From Dryococelus australis (lineage: Eukaryota; Arthropoda; Insecta; Phasmatodea; Phasmatidae): 64,000 nucleotides of DNA. The stretch is from positions 307,746,666 to 307,810,665 of the forward strand of contig CM057009.1 in assembly GCA_029891345.1 (NCBI GenBank), read 5' to 3'. Below are positions 1-9,900 of this stretch, in pieces; the first letter of the stretch is position 1; each line of letters begins with the position of its first letter. The position numbers were made by a program, and so were the translations under genes. Under the pieces are notes generated by a model that made no database searches, had not been told where the DNA came from, and saw only the letters and a program-made list of their open reading frames with translations.

Positions 1-1717
1 ATCTCTTTCCTTTTCAAAATTACGGTAAATTTCGCAATATAAATGGCGATAGATTATTTCTCGCAACTATTTGGGCAAATTCTATAAAAACAACAAATTT
101 TAATACGCCACTGCAGTTGGTCGCCACATATTCAATCAGTGAGCTTGTTCACGTCACGAATTCAGACAGTGAAATTTTTTTCTCTGTAACACTCAGTGGT
201 TTTTCCGCAGATTATAAGTGGAGACATTTTCACTGATTCGAGTAGTTGAAATTTATTGCGAATCAGTGGTTTTCTACGGATTCGAATTTAGAGTGTACCG
301 CGCTAGTATCTGGGTTTTTTTCGGGAAGGATTATTTTATAGTTTATTCTTTTACGTGTTCCCGTGAAGTATTTTAAGTTTCATTTGAAGTTCTCCCTACA
401 TAAATTCTAAGATTTTTGTGTTCGTCAATTTATTATATCAAAATACTAATATTGGCGGACGTAAAAGTAAAAACAACACGTTAACTATGTAAGTATCTAG
501 CGGACTGTCTCAAAGGCTATTATTTCGAGACATTTTTTAAAGGTGGATGATGATCCAGACAGGAACACAATGTATTCCCAACTCTTAATTTACTTTCAAG
601 TCTTGCTGCTACAGGTACTCCGTAAACTCTGATTTAGTGCGTGAATAAGCACTAATGTCTGATAAAAGGATATTTACGAAAAACCTCATTTTTTGAAATA
701 TTTTTTCCTTACTACAATAATTTAAATGGCGGTTTTCTTGACCAATGATGTAGAAAATCCAAACAGAGATTTAATTAAATTTCCAAATTGTTTCATTATT
801 ATGCTGCAGTTCTTTTAAAAACATGGTATTACCATGCATATAATGACCTCATTAATAATTAATGAGCCATCGGATGCGATGAACTTTGGGAAGTAACTTA
901 ATTATTAAACAAAAACGCACACTATTTATTGAATTAGGTAATTATGAACAAAAATATTACAAAACATTTAAAAATGAAATTATATACAAAGAGTATATAG
1001 CTGTATTTCAAATGTCCAATAATAATAATGAAAGTGAAAACAATTTGAAGTATAAGGTACACTGGATATTTAAAAATTTTGAAGTGGTTGCCAACTAAGT
1101 AATTTTATGCCCATGTAAATTTATTGGTACTAGTCAAACAGTTTTGAACATTTGATACTCTTACCAGATGATTTAAGCCTAGAAAACGAATTTGCCACTA
1201 AAAAATTCTTATTTACTGAGTATCAATATATCACAGACGGGAGGGGTTTTGTTTACACATACACATAGAGACAGGAAAATCGTTACTTAAAACCTTCTTT
1301 CCCACCAAAATAAAGCTTAAATAAAAGAATTGCCCCGCTTACAGTTGGCAAGTAAAAAAGTATTTTAAGCATTTGTAATTGTTCTACGGCTTCATTTTAA
1401 AGCACTAAATTTCATAGGTATAAGAATAAATGCATCAAAAATATCACCCACTAATTTTATAAAATTTACTTATTTAAGATGCCGTAATCAAGCTTATGGA
1501 CGTTACTTAATTACTTTTTCAAAAATTTTTGTTTTTCATAATGCTAAATACCGTAGTTTGGTTTACTCGTTTGTATATCAGAAAAAAAAAAACAATTCTG
1601 CGCTGAAAAGGAGTCATGCAAAAAATACTAGCTAATTTGATGGAATAACTGCTTACAAAGTCACACTGTAAACTGAGTAGCAATTGGTAGGATAATAAAA
1701 TAATGAATTGAGTGGTA
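1..1717. other. AT-rich stretch without recognisable gene
   Basis: No open frame here has protein-like composition that I recognise; the 70-codon frame at 886-1098 is Asn/Lys-rich as expected of AT-rich DNA read by chance. A poly-A run lies at about 1581-1591. I see no repeat family that recurs elsewhere in the window. Confidence 0.5.
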
Positions 1718-1835
1718 TCACGCGCCCTTACTTAATTCAACCAGTAACGAAGATGCAGGCGAATCAATAAAGTCCGTTCCCGGCTGGCTGCTACGGAACA
1801 GAGGAAACGGAAATTGCGATCCCAACCCCCCAAAC

Positions 1836-1850
1836 CCCCCCCCCCCCCCG
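1836..1850. repeat. poly-C homopolymer run
   Basis: A run of cytosines interrupts an otherwise mixed segment. Two minus-strand frames running through it owe their Gly-rich stretch to the homopolymer and are not credible genes. A similar C run lies at about 3398-3413, after a TG-rich segment. Confidence 0.8.
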
Positions 1851-2150
1851 GCTACACGCAGACCGCCGACCAAGAGTTGTGTGTGAGCCAACCATGACTG
1901 AAATAGAGTCGGCCCACTTGGCCGCTTTATCAAGTGGGGATGTCTTTGGCACTTGCTGATTTCTGGCCAACCATTGTCGTAGCTCATACAAGAGAGTGAT
2001 TAGTAAACTCCACGACTCGTCAGTGCAATCACTTTAGTTTCGTAACTACAAATAAATATCGCACGTTGATTTTGGCGATAATAGCAAGCGAAAATAGTAC
2101 AACATTTCAAAACCACTTTTAAAATGTCCAACAACAGTTATAAACAGTTA

Positions 2151-2563
2151 GAGACTGTTCACGGTAAAATTAGCACTTTTGAAAGCCCTGCTTAAGATCT
2201 TCTTTTATATACGTTGTGTATTCTTCCGCCTTATGTAAAATTAACATTGCCAAGGGCCTTCATCACTTTATTCATTCTCGGCCAAAGGAAACTGTTGAAT
2301 TAAGAAACTTTACAAATCCGCTCATTTTTACACTTCGGTGCATACTTAAAAACAGAAAGCGATAGAAATAATTTAAATGATCGCAATTTGTTACCTAACA
2401 CTTTTTATTCGACGTTAAGATATGGAACTACTTTCCCCTCAATCGTTACCAACTTTACTGGGCGCATGTCAGTCATTGCACCCGTTAAAATATATGCAGG
2501 TAGGGGCAGCGGCTTTTTTCTAAGGTTGGTTTCAAAAGTGCTCACTTTATCGTGAACAGCCTC
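2151..2563 (+). mobile_element. MITE copy 1, TA-flanked, about 35-bp TIRs
   Basis: The left end reads GAGACTGTTCACGGTAAAAT and continues to TTTTGAAAG. The right end, read on the other strand, is GAGGCTGTTCACGATAAAGT and continues to TTTTGAAA. Both ends abut TA (2149-2150 and 2564-2565), the target duplication of Tc1/mariner-type elements. At 413 bp with no coding frame it is a non-autonomous element. A second, diverged copy sits at 47508-47927 in the opposite orientation and shares internal sequence, which confirms that this is a family and not a chance hairpin. Superfamily assignment from TIR and TA is inference. Confidence 0.85.
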
Positions 2564-2749
2564 TACAAGGCTGATCGACCTCATATAAAGCGGGAATAGC
2601 TATGTGGATGAAATACAAATGTCTCATAACATACGTGTGTGGATTCATACATAAGCTCATAGGGCAATAAAAAGAGCTACTTGTAACTAAAACGTACTTA
2701 GTAAAGTGTAAAACTGCAACGAACATAAGTAATAGCTGCGAATAGATTT

Positions 2750-3228
2750 GGCATGGACTGTATAAGCATCCGGATGTAGGAAATATCTATGTTCGGTCAC
2801 TCTTGTATCAAAGATCTCCGCAATTCGGCCACATTCGTGGATATATCCTATGACATTATACACATTATTTTATGTAGTCCAAGTATTTTCAATGCGATTG
2901 AAATCTGAATATTCTGCGAGCCATTCGCATGTCGTACATGCTCCTGAATATTCATAAAGCCAGCCAGTCGCAAGTGCAACCCGATGAATGCGAGATTTGC
3001 CATCGTGGAATACATGGGTAGGTATGTCATGTTCCCTGCTAAGATCATAAGCAAAAGAGAAATCCTAGTTGTGTGGCATTTCAATGTAGCCATTGGCTCC
3101 AATTTATTTGCACCACAATCAAAGAACCCATTTCTCCACAATTGAAACACCTCCAGAGTATCAAAAACTACCGCCATCTTGAACCACACCTTGTACGTAG
3201 AACTAGCTGAAAGTTTCTTAAGCTCCAT
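2750..3228 (-). pseudogene. Tc1-like transposase C-terminal remnant
   Basis: On the minus strand a frame ending in EYSDFNRIENTW (about 2885-2930) matches the Tc1/mariner signature normally written WPAQSPDLNPIENLW. Upstream, in shifted frame, residues resembling DGKSRIHR followed by a WL motif correspond to the QDNAxxHxA segment holding the second catalytic aspartate. The coding path needs at least one frame change, so it is a dead fragment. It lies between the MITE at 2151-2563 and a further MITE-like end at about 3245-3278. Whether those TIRs once belonged to this transposase cannot be told from the sequence. Confidence 0.6.
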
Positions 3229-3244
3229 AATAAAAATTTACATA

Positions 3245-3280
3245 GGTTGTTCAAGGTAAAGTGTGCACTTCTGAGGCCGT
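3245..3280 (+). mobile_element. Solitary MITE-type terminal repeat
   Basis: The sequence GGTTGTTCAAGGTAAAGTGT, preceded by TA, resembles the left TIR of the MITE at 2151-2563. I find no partner end downstream, so this may be a truncated copy or the end of an element overrun by the following tandem array. Confidence 0.4.
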
Positions 3281-3449
3281 AATTACTTTTTCCGTTCAGC
3301 CGTTTTTTAAACTATAACCACATTTTAGCCTACTGTCTGTGTGTGTCTGTGTTTGTAGGTGTGTATGTGTGTGTGTGCACGTCTGCGCGTGTGTCCCTCC
3401 CCCCCCCCCCCCCAACTTTCAATTTTTGAAAGCTTCACCTAATTTCGCT

Positions 3450-5560
3450 AAATATGGTAGACATATAATAGTTAGTAAGGACACCTGAATTTTGTTGTTT
3501 TAGTCCACGTCGGCCACTTGAATTTGAAATGGTGGTCACTTTTTTAAATTTTGGTGATGTCATGTCTCGGGAAACAATCTACTGATCTAAACGAAATTTG
3601 GTATGTTATCAGATCATTGTATAAACATTGAATGCCGTGATGCATATTGTTGTTGGTCCACAATTTTGGATAATAGAACCAATTTAAACATTGATATTTT
3701 ACGTTATATTTCGAAAACTAATCAACCAATTCTCTCCCAATTTTGCATGTAGCTATTACTATGGTAGGCAATGTAAACGCAAGTGATTGAATACGGTTAG
3801 CTTCTTATTTTTAAAATGGCGGCCATACAAACGTTTAAATTTATTTGGTATATCTGCGATACCATTTAACCTATTTCGACCAATGATTGTATACTGAAAA
3901 TATCTATTATAAACATTGTATATACTAACAAATAACCACATTTTTCAGCCCTTTTTATGATAGCGCCATATGAATAAATAAAGTTCCTATGTCATATCTC
4001 GGTAAATAATTAGCTGATTCCTACCAAATTTGGCAATCAACTAGTACTGACGCAGGTGATGTTAGTTGATATGTTTTAAGAATGTCAGATAATTATTTTC
4101 AAAATTGCGGCCATATAGACATTTTAGTTTGCAATGCCATATCGTCAAAATTATGTAATCAATTTCAGCATAACTTTATATGCTGGCAGTAGACATTACA
4201 ACTATCAAGTGTATGTAAACGGATCATCTTTTGTCCGTCATTTTGAAAGATAGCACCATGCTAGTAAAAATATGTTTGTGTGTCATATCTCGGGAAAGAA
4301 TTGACCAATTCCTCTTAAATTTGTCAAGCAAGTAGGCATATGATATCGCGTGGTTAATTTTAAGCATGCCAGACACTTACTTTAAAAGTGGCGACCGTAA
4401 AGCCCTTTTTAGCTTAGAATGCTATATCGTCGAAACCATGCAATAAATTTCCACTAAAATTTGTATGCTAGCAGTAGATATTACAAATATCAACTGTGTG
4501 TGCATAGAGCATCACTTGTCCCCATTTTGTTTGCTAGCGCAAAGCGAGCAAATAAAGTTTTTTTTTGTCATACCTCGTGACACAATTTACAGATAACCTT
4601 TCAAATTTGTCAAACATATAGTACTGCAGCAGGTGGTGTAAACTGGCATGCTTATGTAGGTCAGGCACTTATTTTCAAAATAGTGGCATTATACATATTT
4701 TAGCTCAGTGTATTTTACTAACGAAACAAATTCCAAATCAAATTTTTATTCTGTCAGTACCTATTACAACCATCAAACTTGTCTATGCAGTCCCTCATTT
4801 CTCTGCAATTTTATAAGATAGCACTGCCAATAAATAAAATTATTTTATCACGTATCTCGGAAAACAATCAACCCATTCTTACAAAATTTGGCAAAGATGT
4901 TGATTAGTGGTATCCCATAATAATAAATGCAAGTTTTAAAGAGGATACACTTATTTCTAGAATGGCGACTATAAAATAATTTTAGTTTTATGGGCGATAT
5001 CAACGAAACTAGGTAATATATTATAACTAAACGTTGTATATTGGCAGTACACAATCAGCGAAATTGCTACTACATGACATATTTGTCCTTCATTTATGAA
5101 GATCGACACATGAAAATTATGGATGTCTTATGCCATGTCTCGACGACCAGTCAACCGATTCTTACCAGATGTTACATTGAAACATTTCAAATAAAATAAA
5201 TGCTACAGAAATCCATGTAAATTTCCCGGATAAAAATGGGTCAGACAACGATGTTCAAAATGGGAAATTCATAAATAATCCAGGTAAGTTTGATATCTAA
5301 ACTAAACCATTTAACAAACTTCAACCAGTATTTGTATGTAGACAGTATACATTAGAATGATTGATTATATAATTTTTTTTTTTTGGCTATTTTGTACAAT
5401 AGCATCAATAAGAACATTAAGTTTTGTTATGTTATATCTCAGGGATCAAACAATTAATTTCCATCTAATTATTCACACGGCAGGCCATGCAAACTTACAA
5501 GTTTTATGTTGTTCAGTCACTTCTTTTCAAAATAACGTCACTGCAAATATTTTAAGTTAG
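3450..5560. repeat. Diverged tandem array, period about 285 bp
   Basis: A core around TATCTCGG followed by (A)AATTxACxxATTC and AAATTTGGCAA recurs at about 3566, 3997, 4288, 4573, 4855, 5138 and 5437. The last six are spaced 291, 285, 282, 283 and 299 bp; the first gap of 431 bp is about one and a half units. Each unit seems to hold two related halves, since a second core (TCGxAACxAxxxAACxAATT, ending in TGTATGxxxGCAGTA) occurs midway, for example at 3710, 4140, 4430 and 5010. Copies also share an ATGGCGGCCAT-like segment. The copies are strongly diverged, so the array is old. No protein is recognised. Confidence 0.75.
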
Positions 5561-6061
5561 CAAACCCTATCATCCGAAACATTAGGCTGATTAAATCCGA
5601 AGTTTATCGTCTAAATCCGACTTTCATAATGCAGTGGATTGCACGCTAACTTAGAGAACGCCTTTTTTCCTGTGCTGAAGTCTGGGTTAAGTGATGCGTG
5701 TATTCGTAATTGCCTCACTACTGTGGCATAATTTTCTGGTTTCATTTCTAAAGTTGTTCGTTTCAAAGAGAAGCAGGGCTTTCAAATGTGATCACTGTAA
5801 TTTGAATAGCATATAGAAGCACGATTCTTACACAGGCATAAACGAGATTAATGTCATGAAATGCCATATTTCTATTTGTAAACACTTTAATGGTTGTGCA
5901 TTTCAAGTACATGGCAACCGGGCAACTTTGCGTGCAGAAGAGATCAAAAGCCTTTTCCATGCCACTGGACTCCATATGTTCATGGCATGCTGTTTCCCCA
6001 GCGGAGAGTTATTTCGTAAGTTGCGAAGCACACGCGTTGACTTTTAGTAGCAATTATTTCT

Positions 6062-6315
6062 TCAGGAGAAGCAATATGTATTCACAAACTGCGAAACGTG
6101 CCGGCGGTCCTTGGCCATAAGTGCCGTCGGCCACAATCTTGATAATACTTTCCCGTGGAGTGGGATTTTTCCACTAGAGGTAAAACCGGTGCGACCGTAT
6201 GCTTCGATACACTTACAAATTCGGCTACTTCGGTCGCACAAGTGCAATAACTTCTTTTTGCCCATATTAGCATCTGCTTTGCTCTCCATTTCCAGACATC
6301 ATACGGGACATTCAC
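6062..6315 (-). pseudogene. Tc1-like transposase N-terminal fragment (HTH region)
   Basis: The minus-strand frame contains TEVAEFVSVSKHTV, like the helix-turn-helix of Tc1-family transposases (xEVAxxxxVSxxTVxRxL), followed by YYQDCGRRHLWPRT, resembling the NCGRRxxLxxRDRR segment that joins the two DNA-binding subdomains. No catalytic domain follows; downstream on this strand the sequence is unrelated. I read it as a short 5' remnant, and the overlapping plus-strand frames as its shadows. Confidence 0.5.
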
Positions 6316-6514
6316 TGTAAAATCTTCGCGATATATGAATCCCGTGGCACACTATTCAGGCACTTACAGCCCTACAATCCTCATGCAACAGCATTTGCGT
6401 GAGCCTAAATTTACTAAAACCTTAACTGAATAAGGTTACTAAATATTTTGGCCGGGAGGCATACATATATACAGTGGCCGCCAGCTCGCTGTGCCTCTGA
6501 GCTCTGTTGCAAAT

Positions 6515-7094
6515 GAAAGAGAGAAGTAAAAGCCCATTTACACGTTGCCAGTTACTGGCATGCCAATTGAGGAACTGAACTGGCGATGCCAGCACTGGTC
6601 CTGTGAGTGACTGGAAATAGCTGTTCACACGGAGTACCTGACATGCAAGTTGAGGTACTACTGGCTAATGCCAGTTACAGGCATTGTGAACACAGTGCAA
6701 GTCAATGAAGACAGGTGGCCTCCGCGTCATTAAAAAAATGGCGTGTGCATATAGGCAAGTAATTCTTCAAAGATAGGTGCGTTTAGTTTCTTTAGTTGCG
6801 TGTGAAGAACTTTTACAAAAATTGCTAGAAGAGAACAGAAAAAAAGGGAAGATCCAAGTGTATACGAGCTTGGTTGAATAATAAAATAATGGGAACATCA
6901 GACACTATTCTTAAAGAGCTACAGTAAACGGATCATCAGGAATGTAAAGAGGTAATGTAACTTTTACCAGAAGAATTCGAAGATATACTGCGCAAATAAG
7001 TCCACTCGTTACAAGTCAAGATACTACGATGTGTATTGCTCTGTCTGCAAAACTGAAGTTAGAAATAACTCTGGTTTTTCTAGCATCTGGAAAC
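6515..7094 (+). pseudogene. PIF/Harbinger transposase, 5' portion
   Basis: Joining two or three frames gives KKGRSKCIRAWLNNKIMGTS (about 6840-6905), then ELQ, LLPEEFEDILRK (6961-6996) and SAKLKLEITLVFLASGN (7044-7094). This order matches the start of PIF/Harbinger nucleases: a basic WxxxWL segment, then F..LLR(M)xxxxFxxLL..V and RLAxTLRFLATG. The DDE catalytic part is missing: homology stops after ASGN at 7094, exactly where the next element begins. The upstream AAGCCCATTTACACGTTGCC (about 6530-6550) may be part of its 5' terminal repeat. Stops and frameshifts make it non-functional. Confidence 0.65.
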
Positions 7095-8177
7095 TAACTT
7101 CAGGATGTCCGGGGCAACGGCACCTGGGACCGGAGCTCAGAGCAATTCATGCTCTGTCATTCCTATTGGACGGCGGCCATCTTAGATTCAAGTGACCTTG
7201 ACCTTTGAGATCTGACCCCGGTGATTTTTGATCCAAAATTTCCAAATCAATCTAAAAATATTTTAAAAATTTCAAAAATTTATTATTTTAATTATAAAAA
7301 AACGTAATTTAAAAATTATTTTAAAAACTTAAATTACGGGGGACCCCTCCCTCCCCACCCCCGAAAACACCATCAACCCCTCAACTAACTTATACTCATT
7401 CCGCCATGTTGTTTTTTTCATCTGTCATTTGTTCACACATTGTGGAGGCCGCCATATTTGTTTTAGTTTCTTATTTGCTTATACATTGCTTGAAGATGCC
7501 ATGTTGGTTTTTTTCGTTGGTCATATGTTTATGTTTTGCTGGAGGTTGCTATATTGGTTTTTTAGTTTGTCATTTGTTTATAAATTGCTGGAGGATGCAA
7601 ATTTGGATTTCAAATTTTTTCAGCATCTAGGTGGTGCTAGTGTATTTATTATCGATATCGCCACTAGGTGATGCCATATTTGTTTATGTTTTTAAAAGTA
7701 TAGCTTGCATTGTCGGCGCCCTCCATGTTAGATGCTACATTCAACACATAGGTGACATCAATTTCTCGATTTCATCACTAGGTGAGCTGACTGCACACAT
7801 ATTTATAGATATAGGTCAAATATTTAATTTTTCATCGTATACAAAAACTCTTGTTTCCAATCAACAGTATACCTACATGCATGATGCGGACTTTTACTAA
7901 ACTCATAATTTGTTTAATATATACGTTTTATTAAACATTTTAAGTTGTTCAATTTTAAAAAAGTATTTTCATTTAATTATATACTTGTATATATAGTACA
8001 ATGGTACTTTATATAATAATTTTAATTGATTTTTTATTTCTTTGGCTTTAAAATTTATTTTACTGTAGCAACTTAAGTAAACATGAAATAAAACCCTATT
8101 TTAATCACAAGCAATTTTTTAATCAGTTAATTGATTACAGTTGGTCATCATCTCGAAAAAAATTACAATATTCTTAC

Positions 8178-9050
8178 CTATATAAAATACATCTCGCTAT
8201 TCACACTCGTGTTGTCCTGTGCGAAAATATCGTGACATATATTGCACCAACAAGCTGTGCATGGTAGGTTATGTAGGATACTACACATTTGAGGAAATGT
8301 ACTAAAGCCACACGAGACCTGCTTGCAGCAAATCTGGTACCGAGTTACTGATGAGAAAATGTCACCTTTATAGATCTTTGCATGTTTAAGTAAACTGTTG
8401 GTAGGGCTGGACAGCTTACCGCACCTGCCACACAAATATGACATGCGACAGGAGCTCGCGACAATATTAACGTGCTCGTCACCATAGATCGTGGCAGAAA
8501 TTAAATGTCTAATCACAAATGCGACACCGATGACGACGTAGTGGTCGGGCGAATAATCGTACTGATTGGTTGGAGTTAAAGTTGCTGGAGCTAAGGAAGC
8601 AGGTAACGCCGACAATGGTATTCTAGGTACCGCAGCCGAATAATCCGATGGCTCCATTGAAGAATTCGTAATCATGACAGATGAAGAAGTTAATGGTACT
8701 ATAGCATCTGTAGATGATCTTGCTGCACTGGTGGAAGTAGATGCTGGTAGTGATGCAGACGTCACAGCTGAAGAAGTCGATGGCACCAAAGCAATCTGAT
8801 ACGATGGTACTGCACTCGTGGAAGTAGATGCTGGTAGTGATGCAGACGTCACAGCTGAAGAAGTCGATGGCACCAAACCAATCTGAAACGATGGTACTGC
8901 ACTCGTGGAAGTAGATGCTGCTCGTGACGGAGCCACGACACCTGAAGAAGTCGATGGTGCTGGTAAAACAGGAGACATCTCGCTCGACGAAATTGATGGC
9001 GAGAAACCATTGACGGGCAATTTCCAATCCACTTTAATGTAACTAGCCAT
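8178..9050 (-). CDS. Ser/Thr-rich protein with C2H2-like fingers
   Basis: Longest open frame in the window, 290 codons, ATG at 9050. Residues about 15-130 are Ser/Thr/Ala/Pro-rich low complexity containing a 29-residue unit (87 bp) in tandem, about two full copies and flanking partials, each with PSTSSAVTSASLPASTSTSA. Residues about 163-195 (SPDHYVVIG ... HLI ... IYGDEHVNI) resemble a segment in the right end of element 2. Residues 205-226 (YLCGRCGKLSSPTNSLLKHAKI) look like a C2H2 finger with the last ligand uncertain, followed by a Cys/His-rich tail. A nuclear DNA-binding role would follow from that family; nothing in the sequence proves it. The codon after MYFI is TAG, and the next bases are GTAAGAATA, a good 5' splice site, so the frame may be an exon whose stop is authentic or bypassed. 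Coding by chance cannot be excluded for the low-complexity half. Confidence 0.55.
   Translation of the reverse strand: MASYIKVDWKLPVNGFSPSISSSEMSPVLPAPSTSSGVVAPSRAASTSTSAVPSFQIGLVPSTSSAVTSASLPASTSTSAVPSYQIALVPSTSSAVTSASLPASTSTSAARSSTDAIVPLTSSSVMITNSSMEPSDYSAAVPRIPLSALPASLAPATLTPTNQYDYSPDHYVVIGVAFVIRHLISATIYGDEHVNIVASSCRMSYLCGRCGKLSSPTNSLLKHAKIYKGDIFSSVTRYQICCKQVSCGFSTFPQMCSILHNLPCTACWCNICHDIFAQDNTSVNSEMYFI
8766..8939. repeat. 87-bp in-frame tandem repeat
   Basis: AGCTGAAGAAGTCGATGGCA begins at 8766 and again at 8853, an exact 87-bp step; the second unit decays after about 70 bp. Being a multiple of three, it extends the minus-strand open frame by 29 residues per unit without a shift. The two copies are nearly identical, so the duplication is recent compared with the other repeats here. 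Confidence 0.85.
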
Positions 9051-9134
9051 GGAATACCTGGCTTAGAAGCTAGCTGAGACGATCCACCTTTCACGTTAAA
9101 CGTTTTCAATCTAAGGCTATCAGCTAACATCCCT

Positions 9135-9155
9135 ACAGCTTATAAAATAGGAATA
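9135..9155 (-). promoter_or_regulatory. Possible TATA-like promoter for the minus-strand frame
   Basis: On the minus strand TATTTTATAAGC lies about 90 bases before the ATG at 9050, in a mixed-composition segment. TATA-like words are common in AT-rich DNA, so this is only suggestive. Confidence 0.2.
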
Positions 9156-9480
9156 TGCAAGCCCTATGACGTCATTTTGATTTGGAACCAATCGTATTAC
9201 ACCATTAATATATAAATCGGACACCGACCAGTCAATAACCGAGGTGCCACGTGATTGCAACTGACCAATCGCATGAAGGCATTGAGACATCACTCACAGT
9301 CAGGTAGGCAGGCTTTAGATGATTATCATTATTACCTATATAAACCACACAAACAGGCCAGTCCATCAGACCATGCAGAACCTGCGGAACTTGCCCCCGT
9401 CCAAGAAATTTACTCGGAAGGATGAGATGATGACAAGAAAACAAAAGTTTTCAATTTTTTTCCCACCATGTCCATAGCAT

Positions 9481-9590
9481 AACCGCCACTGCACCTCAAT
9501 CAGCGCCACATGAACCAACCACAATCAGCGCCACATGAACCAACCACAATCAGCGCCACATGCACCATAATCAGCACCACATGCATCTCG
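9481..9590. repeat. CCACAATCAGCGCCACATG short tandem repeat
   Basis: About four copies of a 24-25-bp unit containing CAATCAGCGCCACATG. Closely similar CACCACAATCAGCACCACAT repeats occur at 53.09-53.30 kb and, inverted, at 53.55-53.73 kb, tying this site to the axis of element 2. Confidence 0.8.
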
Positions 9591-9900
9591 ACCGCACCAC
9601 AATAAGCATCACACACACCACCTTCTCTAGTTGTCTCGTCTGTGTTAACTACGGGGCGACTTCTTAGGCAGTTCGTCTCTAGTATTCTTGAAAACAAAAT
9701 GACAAGTTTCATTATATGTTAATTCAAGGAATATGTGATTTGTCTTGAACATGAAGAATGTTCATAGCATTTTGTGGTTCCATATCTGTAAATGAAGCCG
9801 AAGATTATAAATAATTATGTAACTATAAATTTGTAATAATACAGGTTTTGTATTTTGTTCAAAAATATACATAATAAATCACTCTCCCCCTCCCCCCCAA

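Larger units (their letters stand above)
7095..9900 (-). mobile_element. Foldback-family element 3 (single arm)
   Basis: Starts at the break of the Harbinger remnant. The outer part (7095-7800) has AGGTCCGGGG-like and TGACCTTGACCTTTGA sequences and an ATTCCGCCATGTTG segment, all of which have counterparts in the arms of element 2 (ATTCCGTCGTATGCAGACAT near 49257; TAGTGTATTAATTATCGATT, read on the minus strand near 55740). Next, on the minus strand, is the zinc-finger frame at 8178-9050. Beyond it are CCACAATCAGCGCCACATG repeats (9481-9590), like those flanking the axis of element 2 at 53.05-53.33 kb. Only one arm is seen; the far boundary near 9.9 kb is approximate. Confidence 0.55.

Noticed and set aside
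1718-1991. Minus-strand frames of 66-89 codons near the poly-C run
   Set aside because: Gly-rich stretch comes from the homopolymer; two frames overlap and neither has a known motif.
8623-9130. Alternative minus-strand frames of 134 and 93 codons
   Set aside because: Shadows of the 290-codon frame; their repeats mirror the same 87-bp unit.
9481-9590. CRISPR-like array
   Set aside because: Contiguous short tandem units without unique spacers, in a eukaryotic context.
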